64,000 nucleotides of DNA. It comes from Haloarcula pelagica (GTDB taxonomy: Archaea; Halobacteriota; Halobacteria; Halobacteriales; Haloarculaceae). The first letter of the stretch is position 1. Each line of letters begins with the position of its first letter. The translations under genes were made by a program, and so were the position numbers. The notes below the pieces were generated by a model. The model worked only from the letters and a program-made list of their open reading frames with translations, ran no database searches and had not been told where the DNA came from. Below are positions 42,276 through 51,056 of this stretch, piece after piece. The DNA lies in NCBI RefSeq assembly GCF_030127105.1, contig NZ_CP126161.1, forward strand, positions 1,984,001 through 2,048,000, given 5' to 3'.

Positions 42276-42800
42276 ATGAGCGATACGCCACCGAGCATCG
42301 AGGACCCGATGGCCGAGGAGTCGGTGACCGACACCGAGGAGTTCGATAGCCTCGTCGGAATCGTCGCCGACGGCGTCGTCGGTGCCGCTGGCGGCCTGGT
42401 CGGGACCGCGATGATGACCGTCGTCTTCCTCATCGCGCAGTCGCTGGGCGCGTTCAGTCTCACCGACTTCGCCATCCTGACCGAACTGGTCGGGCTGACC
42501 GGGTACGTGCCGGAGGTACTGTTCGGCTTTTTCATCTTCCTGGGCGGCGGGATGTTCCCCTGGCCGCTGCTGTTTGCCTCGCTCAAGGCGTATCTGCCCG
42601 GCCAGTCGTCCGACGCCATCAGCGGCGCGTTCTTCGGGGCCGCGATGTGGACCGGGTTCGTCCTGGCGTTCTACACGGGCCAGACCGGTGTCGAACTCGT
42701 CCTCTACGCCGTCCTGACGCTGCTCGCCCACGTCGTCTACGGCGTGGGGCTCGGGATGGTCTTCGAGTACTTCGCGTCCCGCCCCGACTCGATCGTGTGA
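42276..42800 (+). CDS. DUF6789-like membrane protein
   Basis: 174 aa with four TM helices after an acidic 30-residue N-terminus. GLVGTAMMTVVFLIAQSLGAFSLTDFA and GFFIFLGGGMFPWPLLFASLKAYLPG are typical of a Halobacteria family found beside oxidase genes. Divergent from coxB, sharing a 97-nt region with an AT-rich TTTTTACCC stretch about 28 nt before the ATG. Possibly an oxidase assembly or accessory protein (inference from location). Confidence 0.78.
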   Translation: MSDTPPSIEDPMAEESVTDTEEFDSLVGIVADGVVGAAGGLVGTAMMTVVFLIAQSLGAFSLTDFAILTELVGLTGYVPEVLFGFFIFLGGGMFPWPLLFASLKAYLPGQSSDAISGAFFGAAMWTGFVLAFYTGQTGVELVLYAVLTLLAHVVYGVGLGMVFEYFASRPDSIV

Positions 42801-42845
42801 GGGCTCGGCCGGTCACTTTTGTACTCCTCGCACGCAGACCGAGGC

Positions 42846-43552
42846 ATGCACCTACGCGAGTCGGCCTGGACCGACGCCGAGGCCGTCGACACCGATCTGG
42901 CGGTCCTCCCGGTCGGGAGCACGGAACAACACGGCCCACACGCGCCGCTTGGCACCGACGTGCTGACGGCCGAAGCGGTCGCCAACGCGGGAGTCGACGC
43001 CTACGACGGCGAGGTCGTCGTCGCGCCCGCCATCCCGGTCAGTGTCGCCGAGGAACACCGCAACTTCGCCGGGACCCTGTGGGTCAGCGAGGACACCTTC
43101 CGGGAGTACGTCCGGGAGACGATCGGCAGTCTGGCCCACCACGGCTGGGACCGGGTCGTCGTCGTCAACGGCCACGGTGGGAACGTCGCCCCGCTTCGGG
43201 AGGTGTGTGGCCGGGTGACCAGACACGACGACGCGTACGCGGTACCGTTCACGTGGTTCGACGCCGTCGACGCGCCCGACATGGGCCACGGCGGCCCGGT
43301 CGAGACCAGCCTCCTTCAGCACGTCTCTCCGGAACTCGTCCGGGAGGACCGGCTGGACGAGGCAGCCGCTGGCGGGGCCGACCGCTGGGGGGAGTGGGTC
43401 CACGGCGTCAACCTGGCCTACGACACCGACGAGTTCAGCGAGAACGGGACGGTCGGGGACCCACGTGAGGGGGCCCCGACCGTGGCGAAGCGCTCCTCGA
43501 CGAGGCGAGCGACGCGCTGGCGGCGCTGCTGGACCGGGTCCGGAGCCGTTAG
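42846..43552 (+). CDS. Creatininase-family amidohydrolase, frameshifted near the C-terminus
   Basis: Metal and substrate motifs: LPVGSTEQHGPHAPLGTDV (about residues 22-40), VAEEHRNFAGT, VVVNGHGGNVAPL (about 105) and DMGHGGPVETSL (about 145). The family includes creatininase and archaeal ArfB of flavin/F420 synthesis. After GDPREG the open frame turns arginine-rich, while the next frame resumes DRGEALLDEASDALAALLDR and stops at 43552. One missing base in GAGGGGGCCCC (43476-43486) explains this. Expected length about 235 aa. The restored stop overlaps the DUF5790 stop by 4 nt. Confidence 0.85.
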
Positions 43553-43995
43553 GCTTCGGCCTCTTCGGTGTCTGCGTCGGCCTCCGCGTCCGCGCCGTCG
43601 TCGCCGTCCTCGAACTCTTCGAGGGTCCCCCGTAGCTGGGGAATCGTCGCGGTGAGGTCTCCGACCTGGTCGCGGGCGTCCTCGATGTCGGCGATCAGGT
43701 CGTCGACCTCCTCGATCGCCTCTGCGAGGTCGTCGGCGTCCTCGAAGGCGTCGGCGCGTTCGCCCATCGTGTACCACTTCTTCGCGTCGCGGAGGTGGTC
43801 CTCGGCGTCGCCGACATCCAGTGCCGTCTTCAGTGCGTTGAGCACGCCCAGCGTGTTGTCCGCCTCAACGTCCCAGATGTCGTCGGCGTCGGGCAGCGCT
43901 GCCCGGGCCGCGTCCAGTGACGCCTCCACGTCCGAGCGCATCTCGCTTGCCGCCTCGCCGAACAGGTCGTCGTCGTCCAGACTCGTCTGTCCCAT
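43549..43995 (-). CDS. DUF5790 family protein
   Basis: 148 aa acidic, largely helical protein matching the Halobacteria-only DUF5790: MGQTSLDDDDLFGEAASEMR, DVGDAEDHLRDAKKWYTMGERADAFEDADDLAEAIE, DARDQVGDLTATIPQLRGTLEEF. Coiled-coil forming; an acidic tail of Ala/Asp/Glu follows. No function known. Its promoter carries the CACTTTCACTTTC element. Confidence 0.9.
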   Translation of the reverse strand: MGQTSLDDDDLFGEAASEMRSDVEASLDAARAALPDADDIWDVEADNTLGVLNALKTALDVGDAEDHLRDAKKWYTMGERADAFEDADDLAEAIEEVDDLIADIEDARDQVGDLTATIPQLRGTLEEFEDGDDGADAEADADTEEAEA

Positions 43996-44019
43996 ATCGA
44001 CCCGTTCGACGGGCGGGGG

Positions 44020-44047
44020 ATTAAAAGCCCGCCTGAAAGTGAAAGTG
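44020..44047 (-). promoter_or_regulatory. DUF5790 gene promoter with CACTTTCACTTTC element
   Basis: On the minus strand, CACTTTCACTTTC (44035-44047) is followed by a TATA-like CTTTTAAT (44020-44027), which lies about 28 nt before the ATG at 43995. The transcript is therefore probably leaderless. The same 13-mer precedes the putative ilvA promoter in the same orientation. Confidence 0.55.
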
Positions 44048-44110
44048 TAATCGCACGACTGCGCGTCGCCGGGCGCGGCGAAACCGAAACTGTGGGGTGT
44101 CGTGGCCGCC

Positions 44111-45214
44111 TCACGCGGCCTCGTCGCTTCGCAGTGCCCCACGGACCTCCGGGATCGGGTCGAGCCCCTCGTCGATGTCGCCCAGGACGAGCATCGCGTA
44201 GTACCGCAGGAACGTCTGGAGGGGCGCCTTGATCATGTTCGCGACGACGAGCAACACGAGCAGATACAGGACGAAGACGACGGCACCGCCGGCGATCCCG
44301 GCGGCCTGACTGACGGTCGCCAGTCCGAACCCGAGGAGCAGTCCCACGAGACCGAACGGGATCGCGATGATCAGCGCCGCGACGAATCCGGCGATGCCCC
44401 CGACGATTCCCACCCCGATCGCCAGCACGACCGAGAAGAAGACGTAGACGAGATACTGCTTGGGCTCCCGTCGCATCGATCCCCACAGGCGCTTCCAGCC
44501 CCCGACCAGGCCGTCGCCGCGCTCGACGATCATCGGGACGACGAAGACGTTGGTGAAGCCGTTGATCAGCCCGTAGACGACCGCGAACCCGACGACGGCG
44601 ACGATGACGAGTCCGAGCGACCCAAGCAGCACCGACGCGCTCGGGTTCTGGAAACTCCCGCCGGCGACGACGTACAAAGCAGCCAGTCCACTGATCAGCA
44701 CGACCAGCGATGCGACACCCAGGACGACCCGGAAGCCGAACAGCCACAGCCCGTTGCCCGCGTGTCGGCGGAGATACCGGCGGACGTGGACTTCCTGGTC
44801 GATCAACGACTGCGCGAGCGCGAACTCCATCACGGCACCGAGGTACGCGAACACGAGCGCGAGGACGACGACGGCGGCGACGGCCGCGATCAGGACCGCC
44901 GCACCGACCTCGTTTGCGAGCGAACTCGGTTCCGCGGGGACCCGGCCACCGACCTGGAACAGCCGTCCCGGCCCGGGGACCGCGGGGACTGACTCCAGTG
45001 GCGCCGTCAGCGAGAACTCGCCGGCGGAGGGACTGCCCTCGTCGCCGAAGTTACTGAACTGGCCGATGTTCTGGACGCCGCCGGTCCCGGTGCCGCCACC
45101 GATGAAGAAGACGACCAGGGCCATCCGGAGCCACTGGCGCAACTCGAAGGGGAACAGGAACGACTTCGTAGCGTCGATCGCCTCGTCGATGTCGTCGACT
45201 GCGTGGAGGGTCAT
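44111..45214 (-). CDS. Multi-TM membrane protein (DUF7544-like)
   Basis: 367 aa. An N-terminal amphipathic segment (DDIDEAIDATKSFLFPFELRQWLRMALVVFFIGG) with TM1, a Gly/Ser-rich outer loop, then about five further TM helices (about 105-135, 160-190, 205-235, 265-300, 305-340). Matches the organisation of haloarchaeal DUF7544 proteins. Unknown function. It ends 116 nt upstream of the DUF5790 start and may be transcribed with it. Confidence 0.8.
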   Translation of the reverse strand: MTLHAVDDIDEAIDATKSFLFPFELRQWLRMALVVFFIGGGTGTGGVQNIGQFSNFGDEGSPSAGEFSLTAPLESVPAVPGPGRLFQVGGRVPAEPSSLANEVGAAVLIAAVAAVVVLALVFAYLGAVMEFALAQSLIDQEVHVRRYLRRHAGNGLWLFGFRVVLGVASLVVLISGLAALYVVAGGSFQNPSASVLLGSLGLVIVAVVGFAVVYGLINGFTNVFVVPMIVERGDGLVGGWKRLWGSMRREPKQYLVYVFFSVVLAIGVGIVGGIAGFVAALIIAIPFGLVGLLLGFGLATVSQAAGIAGGAVVFVLYLLVLLVVANMIKAPLQTFLRYYAMLVLGDIDEGLDPIPEVRGALRSDEAA

Positions 45215-45261
45215 AGCGTCTACCGATGTGAAAGCACCGACAGTAAACGTTTGGAACTGTC

Positions 45262-45609
45262 TCAGTCCCTGAGATCTTCGACCTGCATCAGCGGGTAGTC
45301 CCCCTCCATCGCCATGCTCGTCTCGACGGTGACCCCCTCGTACTCAATCACCATCGCCACGTCCAGGAAGCGGCCGGTCAGTTCCGTGTAGTCGGCGTCG
45401 GCGTCTTCGATCGCCTGCCGGAGCGCGTCCGTCCGGACGCTGACGGTGACCGACTCGCAGTACGGTTGGTTCTCGATGGCCTCCTCCATCGCTCGGGCCA
45501 GCGAGTCGGCGCTGTCGGGACTGACCGGGGTCCCCGCGAACTGGTGGTACAGCGAGCCGAACTTGATGCCGGCCTCGAAACACGCGACCTCCGACGGCGT
45601 CGGGTCCAT
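45262..45609 (-). CDS. mptD: Archaeal dihydroneopterin aldolase
   Basis: 115 aa, MptD family (formerly DUF372), which converts 7,8-dihydroneopterin to 6-hydroxymethyl-dihydropterin in pterin/folate synthesis. Conserved: EVACFEAGIKFGSLYHQFAGTPVS near the N-terminus, ENQPYCESVTVSVR, and YTELTGRFLDVAMVIEYEGV. Start MDPTPSEVACFEAG is the family start. Next to the DUF7544-like gene but with its own 47-nt spacer. Confidence 0.92.
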   Translation of the reverse strand: MDPTPSEVACFEAGIKFGSLYHQFAGTPVSPDSADSLARAMEEAIENQPYCESVTVSVRTDALRQAIEDADADYTELTGRFLDVAMVIEYEGVTVETSMAMEGDYPLMQVEDLRD

Positions 45610-45684
45610 GGCCGACTGTTCACTCGCACGGCACATAACCGAACCGCAAGCTACCTATTCGATGGTACCTATTCATCCGATAAC

Positions 45685-46458
45685 ATGGACGAGACGGTTC
45701 TGCTCACCGGCGCCGGCGGGGCAGTAGGGGAGGCGATCCTCGAAGGGATCGGGGACGCCTACGACTGGCGACTCCTGTTTCACAACCCTCCGGCCGAGGA
45801 GCCCGACCACGAGTATCTCATCGGCGATGTCGACGACGAAGCCGACGTGAACGCGGCGATGGACGGCGTCGGCGCAGTGGTCCACCTCGCGGGCGACCCG
45901 CGTCCGGAGGCCCCGTGGCCGTCGGTGCTGACCAACAACATCGACGGCACCCAGAAGATGTACGAGGCGGCCGCCGCCGAGGGCGTCGAGCGGTTCGTCT
46001 TCGCGTCCTCGAACCACGCCGTCGGCGCGTTCGAGACCGACCGCCGGACGCCGGAGATGTACCGCCCGGAGGACGACTTCCTGCTCGACGGCACCGAACT
46101 CCCTCGCCCCGGGAACCTGTATGGCGTCTCGAAGGCCACCGGCGAGGTGCTCGGGCGGTACTACCACGACGAGTACGGCATCGAGGTGTGTAACATCCGG
46201 ATCGGTAACCTCACCCGCGGACACCCGCCGCTTGACTACGAGCGCGGCCAGGCGATGTGGCTCTCCTACCGTGACTGTGCACACATTCACGACTGCGCGC
46301 TCCAGGCCGACTACGACTACGAGATCGTCTACGGTATCTCCGACAACGACCGGAAGTACTACTCCATCGAGCGCGCCGAGGAGATCCTTGGCTACGAACC
46401 GCGGGACAACTCCGCGCACTTCGAGGGTGAAGACCGGGTCGTCGAACCCGACCTCTAG
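45685..46458 (+). CDS. azf: Glucose-6-phosphate dehydrogenase, archaeal Azf type
   Basis: 257 aa extended SDR enzyme matching the haloarchaeal zwischenferment, the NAD-dependent G6P dehydrogenase of the oxidative pentose phosphate route. Rossmann motif LLTGAGGAVGEAIL (residues 6-19), FASSNHAVGAFETD (about 110), catalytic YxxxK in NLYGVSKATGE (about 147) and the family-specific YERGQAMWLSYRDCAH and YEIVYGISDNDRKYYSI. gnd, the next oxidoreductase of the route, is at 53964. Stop codons of azf and the DUF309 gene overlap in CTAG. Confidence 0.93.
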   Translation: MDETVLLTGAGGAVGEAILEGIGDAYDWRLLFHNPPAEEPDHEYLIGDVDDEADVNAAMDGVGAVVHLAGDPRPEAPWPSVLTNNIDGTQKMYEAAAAEGVERFVFASSNHAVGAFETDRRTPEMYRPEDDFLLDGTELPRPGNLYGVSKATGEVLGRYYHDEYGIEVCNIRIGNLTRGHPPLDYERGQAMWLSYRDCAHIHDCALQADYDYEIVYGISDNDRKYYSIERAEEILGYEPRDNSAHFEGEDRVVEPDL

Positions 46459-47066
46459 TCGAACAGCCCCGCTACGTCGTCGTCTTTCTGCTGTTCCCGT
46501 CTGACGTGATCGCCGAGCCGCTGATAGACCACCGGCCGCTGGTCGCGCTCGCGGACGAACGAGAACAGCAGGCCGACGAACCGCCCGTCCTCGCTGTCGG
46601 CGAGTTCGTCGCGAGCGTAGTCGATGGCCCCCTCGACGAGGGCCTCGTCGTAGCCGTCGGCCTCCGCGATGACGGTCGCCGCGATCGCCGTGGCCTCGAA
46701 GTCCAGATCCTCGTACCCCAGGACGCTTCCGTCGTGGGTGAGTTCGGGCGGCTCGGTCCAGTCGATCGCTTCGGGGTCGGCGGCCACACGAACGAGGAAC
46801 CGCCGGACGGTCTCTAGGTCGACGCCCCGATAGTCGGCCGGCAGGTCGGTCAGGTACTCGCCGGCGCTCTCCGCGAGTCCCTGCGCGCCCGACCAGTTCT
46901 CCCCGCGGCCGTGGTGGACGACGGCGGTGAACTGGATGAGCCCGTGGAGAAACCGCTCGTCGTCCCCGGTGTCGAGCGCCAGCCAGCGGTCCTCCCAGGC
47001 GTCGTGAGCCGCGTGGTACCGGCCGGCGTTGTAGACGGCGATCCCGGCACGGAGGTGGGGGCGCAT
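46455..47066 (-). CDS. DUF309 family protein
   Basis: 203 aa. The DUF309 signature is near the start: IAVYNAGRYHAAHDAWEDRW, then DERFLHGLIQFTAVVHHGRG. The C-terminal half (YDEALVEGAIDYARDELADSEDGRFVGLLFSFV) is typical of the halophilic members. Function unknown. The start at 47066 was chosen; upstream in-frame codons run through tRNA-Arg and are rejected. Confidence 0.88.
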   Translation of the reverse strand: MRPHLRAGIAVYNAGRYHAAHDAWEDRWLALDTGDDERFLHGLIQFTAVVHHGRGENWSGAQGLAESAGEYLTDLPADYRGVDLETVRRFLVRVAADPEAIDWTEPPELTHDGSVLGYEDLDFEATAIAATVIAEADGYDEALVEGAIDYARDELADSEDGRFVGLLFSFVRERDQRPVVYQRLGDHVRREQQKDDDVAGLFD

Positions 47067-47153
47067 GGCGGCCGTTGGTGGCGCCTGGGCAAAAGGACCC
47101 GGACCGCCAACTGTCAGGTAGCGTCCCGTTGCTCGTCGTCTGGTGGACTGGAA

Positions 47154-47168
47154 AACGTCCGGACGGAG
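47154..47168 (-). repeat. Direct repeat of the tRNA-Arg(GCG) 3' end
   Basis: AACGTCCGGACGGAG at 47154-47168 recurs exactly at 47219-47233, where it spans the discriminator, the acceptor strand and the start of the T-stem of tRNA-Arg. A hairpin with arms CCACGC/GCGTGG (47171-47194) lies between the copies. Confidence 0.7.
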
Positions 47169-47220
47169 TTCCACGCGAGCGAAAGCGAGCGTGGAGCCCG
47201 TCGGTCGTGAACAGCGTGAA

Positions 47221-47293
47221 CGTCCGGACGGAGATTTGAACTCCGGTCCCTGGCTCCGCAAGCCAAGAGGATAGTCCACTACCCTACCCGGAC
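47221..47293 (-). tRNA. tRNA-Arg (GCG anticodon)
   Basis: 73 nt, acceptor GTCCGGG/TCCGGAC with a terminal G-U, discriminator G. D-arm TAGGGTAGTGGACTATCCTC, anticodon stem TTGGC/GCCAG around loop TTGCGGA giving GCG (47257-47259), T-arm CGGAGTTCAAATCTCCG. Confidence 0.95.
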
Positions 47294-47427
47294 TCGTATT
47301 AGCGGAGGGTGGTGGTACTCAAAAGGGTGACGGTTCGACCCACCCGCGCGACGGATGTGCACACGACGCTGAAACACGGCTTTCAACGAACACAAGGGCC
47401 TTTATTTCTAGTGCGCTCTGTAGAGCC

Positions 47428-47907
47428 GTGAACCGCCGAACCCTGCTCCGCTGTCTCGGCACGGCTGGTGGCGCCCTCGTCAGTGGCTGTCTCGCCGGTG
47501 GGCCGGCCGACGACACACCGACGGACGCCCCGACGACCGACCGCCCCCCGGTCGTCGACACGGTCGAGTTCTCCCTCCGGGGGCGGACCGACGGCCAGCA
47601 ACGGGACACGGCGAGCGTCTCGAACGACGCCTCGACGGTCACCGTCACCGGGACGATCTGGGGCCGCAACGGCTGCCGGACGGCACAACTCTCGTCGGCG
47701 ACGTACGATCAGGAGACAGGAGAACTGACCGTCGCCGTCGAGACGGTCGACAGGACCGACGAGACGGCCGTCGCCTGCACGCAAGCCATCGTCGAGATCC
47801 GGTACCGGGTCGTCGTCTCGATGTCACGTGGACTCCCCGAGACCGTCGTGGTCACCCACGACCGTGGCGACGGGCCACAGGAAGTCACACGCACGAGCGG
47901 GATGTGA
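47428..47907 (+). CDS. TAT-type lipoprotein, unknown function
   Basis: 159 aa from a GTG start. Signal MNRRTLLRCLGTAGGALVSGC has a twin-Arg start and lipobox (VSGC, Cys at residue 21), followed by a Thr/Pro/Asp linker. The mature domain has paired cysteines (NGCRTAQLSS and AVACTQAIVEIRY), suggesting a disulfide-bonded beta domain. A CTTTATTTCTA box about 25 nt upstream suggests leaderless transcription. Confidence 0.75.
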   Translation: MNRRTLLRCLGTAGGALVSGCLAGGPADDTPTDAPTTDRPPVVDTVEFSLRGRTDGQQRDTASVSNDASTVTVTGTIWGRNGCRTAQLSSATYDQETGELTVAVETVDRTDETAVACTQAIVEIRYRVVVSMSRGLPETVVVTHDRGDGPQEVTRTSGM

Positions 47908-48049
47908 GGGGCCACGGCGGACGTTTATATACGATCGCGGAGCCAGGGAGAGACGATGCGACAGCGTGCGACGGAATCGCCAGACTGCGGCGGGGGAATT
48001 GTCCAACGACAACGCTTAAGCGCGGTCCATCCCTGCGTCCCATAGATAG

Positions 48050-49483
48050 ATGGGCGCACTAGAGGACATCTACGCGGACATCGAAGCCGATGTCTCCGAG
48101 GAGCAGTTCCGGGAGGCCGTCGAGCAGAAGGTCGAGCAGATGGGGGGGCTCGCCGACGAGGAGACGGCCGCGATGCTCATCGCCCACGAACTCAGCGAGG
48201 GCGAGGTCAACGCCGTCGCCGACATCGAACCGGGGATGGAGGAGGTGAAGTTCCTCGCGAAGGTCATGTCGATCGGCGACCTGCGGACCTTCGAGCGGGA
48301 CGGCGAGGACGAGGACGGCCGGGTCATCAACGTCGATGTCGCCGACGAGACAGACAGCGTTCGCCTGGCGTTCTGGGACGAACAGGCGGTCTCGATCGAC
48401 GAGGGACAGCTTTCGGTCGGCGAGGTGCTCCGGATCAAGGGCCGACCCAAGGACGGCTACAACGGGCTCGAACTCTCCGTCGACAAGGCCGAACCCGACG
48501 ACGAGGCGACGATCGATGTCGACCCCGGCGGCGGCTCGACCATCGAGTCGCTGACGCTCGGCCAGGGCGACGTGACGCTCCGCGGACTGGTGCTGGATAC
48601 CGATTCGATCCGCACGTTCGACCGCGACGACGGCAGCGAGGGCCGCGTAGCGAACCTCACGCTGGGCGACGAGACCGGCCGCGTTCGCGTGACGCTGTGG
48701 GACGACCGCGCCGACCGTGCCGAGGAACTGTCCGCGGGAACCGCCGTCGAGGTCGTCGACGGGTACGTCCGCGAGCGGGACGGCTCGCTGGAACTCCACG
48801 TCGGTGACGGCGGGGCGGTCGACGAGATCGACGAGTCGGTCGCGTTCGAACCCGACGCCGACGACATCGCCGCCGTCGAGATCGGCGAGACGGTCGACGT
48901 TGCGGGCGTCGTCCGTTCGGCCGACCCGAAGCGGACCTTCGACCGGGACGACGGCGGGGAAGGACAGGTCCGGAACATCCGCGTTCAGGACGGCACGGGC
49001 GATATCCGCATCGCCCTGTGGGGCGACAAGGCCGACAAGGAGATCGGACCCGGTGACGAGGTACTCGCCGCCGATGTCGAGATCCAGGACGGCTGGAAAG
49101 ACGACAAGGAGGCCTCCGCCAACTGGGCGTCGACGGTCGTCGTCCTCGAAGACACCGTCGACGTGACCGCGTCCGCGGGCGGCGACGAGGAGAACGCAGG
49201 GCTCGGCGAGTTCGCCGAGGGCGACGACACGACCGCGTCCGCGGCCGACTCCGGCACCGACGCGACCGCCACAGCCAGCGCGTCGGCCGATGGTGGGGCC
49301 GTCGCCGGCGAAACGGTCGAGTTCACCGGGACAGTCGTCCAGACCGGCGATCCGATCATCTTGGACGACGGGAGCGAGACCAGAACCGTCGAGACCGACG
49401 AACGGGTCCAGCTCGGCCAGGAGGTCACCGTCCGCGGCCGCTCGACCGACGACGACCGCATCGACGCCGACGACGTGTTCTGA
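48050..49483 (+). CDS. rpa2: Single-stranded DNA-binding protein, RPA family
   Basis: 477 aa with about four OB folds: VKFLAKVMSIGDLRTFERDGEDEDGRV (from about 65), VTLRGLVLDTDSIRTFDRDDGSEGRV (about 175), VDVAGVVRSADPKRTFDRDDGGEGQV (about 285) and a C-terminal VEFTGTVVQTGDPIILDDGS (about 425). An N-terminal helical region and an Ala/Asp/Thr-rich linker flank them. Binds ssDNA in replication and repair. The symbol is by analogy with the single-gene Haloferax RPA2. A TATA-like CGCTTAAGCG lies about 35 nt upstream. Confidence 0.9.
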   Translation: MGALEDIYADIEADVSEEQFREAVEQKVEQMGGLADEETAAMLIAHELSEGEVNAVADIEPGMEEVKFLAKVMSIGDLRTFERDGEDEDGRVINVDVADETDSVRLAFWDEQAVSIDEGQLSVGEVLRIKGRPKDGYNGLELSVDKAEPDDEATIDVDPGGGSTIESLTLGQGDVTLRGLVLDTDSIRTFDRDDGSEGRVANLTLGDETGRVRVTLWDDRADRAEELSAGTAVEVVDGYVRERDGSLELHVGDGGAVDEIDESVAFEPDADDIAAVEIGETVDVAGVVRSADPKRTFDRDDGGEGQVRNIRVQDGTGDIRIALWGDKADKEIGPGDEVLAADVEIQDGWKDDKEASANWASTVVVLEDTVDVTASAGGDEENAGLGEFAEGDDTTASAADSGTDATATASASADGGAVAGETVEFTGTVVQTGDPIILDDGSETRTVETDERVQLGQEVTVRGRSTDDDRIDADDVF

Positions 49484-49604
49484 GATCCCTGCTCCGTCCG
49501 TCGATTCCGCCCGCCGTGACCGGCCTCGGTGTCCATCGAACGCCTCTGCGCGTGCCAACGCCGCTACGGAAACTCTTAAGACCGCAACACCCCCGATTGT
49601 GGGT

Positions 49605-50042
49605 ATGAGTGTCGAGCTACCGTTCGCGCCGGTCGACGCCGTTATCCGGCGAAACGCGGACGGGCTGCGGGTGAGCGCCGAGGCAGCCGAGGAACTGGCG
49701 CGCCGGATCCAGACACGCGGGTCGTCCCTGGCGGTCGACGCGGCCACCGAGGCGACCGCGGACGGGCGGAAGACGCTGATGCCCGAGGACTTCGGCGTCG
49801 ACGGCATCCCGGATAAGGACACGCTCGAACTACCGGTGGCTCCGGTCGATCGCATCGCCCGACTCGATATCGACGACGACTATCGGGTGTCGATGGACGC
49901 CCGCGTCGCGCTGGCGGACATCCTCGAAGGGTTCGCCGACGACACGGCGACGGCCGCCGCGGCGCTGGCCCGACACGCCGGCCGGCGGACGATCAAAGGC
50001 GAGGATATCGAGACGTACTTCGAACTCGGGCAGTACTACTGA
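49605..50042 (+). CDS. Archaeal double histone
   Basis: 145 aa with two tandem histone folds, as usual in Halobacteria: fold 1 ELPFAPVDAVIRRNADGLRVSAEAAEELARR... (residues about 4-68), fold 2 ELPVAPVDRIARLDIDDDYRVSMDARVALADIL... to KGEDIETYFELGQYY (about 74-145). It forms pseudodimers that bind DNA. CTCTTAAG about 30 nt before the ATG is a likely TATA element. The deacetylase gene follows by 6 nt, so the two are probably co-transcribed. Confidence 0.95.
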   Translation: MSVELPFAPVDAVIRRNADGLRVSAEAAEELARRIQTRGSSLAVDAATEATADGRKTLMPEDFGVDGIPDKDTLELPVAPVDRIARLDIDDDYRVSMDARVALADILEGFADDTATAAAALARHAGRRTIKGEDIETYFELGQYY

Positions 50043-50048
50043 CTCTGA

Positions 50049-51056
50049 ATGAACTTCGGCTACCGCGAGGTCTGTCTCGACCACGACACCGGGCCGCGCC
50101 ATCCCGAGAGTCCCGACCGACTCCGCGCCGTGCGTCGCGCGCTCAAGGAACGCCACGGCGTCGAGTACGTCGCCGCCAACGACGCCGACACGGACCTCGT
50201 CAGGACCGTCCACGACAGCGACTACATCGACGAGTTCCGGGCTTTCTGTGACGACGGCGGGGGTAACTGGGACGCCGACACGGTCGCCGTCGAGGCAACC
50301 TGGAACGCCGCGCTGGCGTCGGCCGGCACCGCCGTCTGGGCGGCCGAAGCCGCGCTCGACGGGCTGGACGGCCGTGACACGCCATTCGGCCTCGGGCGCC
50401 CGCCGGGACACCACGCCGTCGAGGACGACGCGATGGGCTTTTGTTTCATCAACAACGCCGCCGTCGCCGCACAGGCCGCGCTGGAACGCGAGGCCGACCG
50501 GGTCGCCATCTTCGACTGGGACGTTCACCACGGCAACGGCACCCAGGACATCTTCTACGACCGCGGGGACGTGTTCTACGCCTCGATCCACGAGGACGGC
50601 CTCTACCCCGGGACGGGCGACCTCGACGAGACCGGGGCCGGCGACGGCGAGGGAGCGACCCTCAACGTCAAGTACGAACCCGGTGCCGACACGACCGACT
50701 ACCTGGCGGCGATCGACGACTGTATCGCGCCGGCGATCGCGGACTACGACCCCGACCTGTTGCTCATCAGTGCCGGCTTCGACGCCCACGAACACGACCC
50801 GATCTCGCGGATGCGGGTCACGACCGAGGGGTACGGCGCGATGACCCAGCGGATGCGGACGCTGGCCGAGGACTGCGGGGCCGGCCTCGGGTTCGTGCTG
50901 GAAGGGGGCTACGGGCTGGACACGCTCGCGGACTCGATCACGACCGTCCACGAGGTGTTCGACGGCTACGAACCGGTCGTCTCCGAGGGCGAGGTCGACG
51001 AGGACGCCCGTGCGGTGCTTGATGAACTGGCCGATCAGGGCTTCGGGTCGAAGTAA
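50049..51056 (+). CDS. Histone deacetylase-family protein
   Basis: 335 aa arginase-fold Zn enzyme. Catalytic and metal motifs: RPPGHHAVEDDAMGFCFINNAAVAA (about residue 118), DWDVHHGNGTQDIFY (about 156), LISAGFDAHEHDP (about 240) and VLEGGYGLDTLA (about 283). Class II-like HDAC / acetylpolyamine amidohydrolase group. Placement directly after the histone gene suggests a chromatin-related role, but archaeal members can act on other acetyl-lysines or polyamines. Its last 22 nt overlap the convergent cca gene. Confidence 0.93.
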   Translation: MNFGYREVCLDHDTGPRHPESPDRLRAVRRALKERHGVEYVAANDADTDLVRTVHDSDYIDEFRAFCDDGGGNWDADTVAVEATWNAALASAGTAVWAAEAALDGLDGRDTPFGLGRPPGHHAVEDDAMGFCFINNAAVAAQAALEREADRVAIFDWDVHHGNGTQDIFYDRGDVFYASIHEDGLYPGTGDLDETGAGDGEGATLNVKYEPGADTTDYLAAIDDCIAPAIADYDPDLLLISAGFDAHEHDPISRMRVTTEGYGAMTQRMRTLAEDCGAGLGFVLEGGYGLDTLADSITTVHEVFDGYEPVVSEGEVDEDARAVLDELADQGFGSK

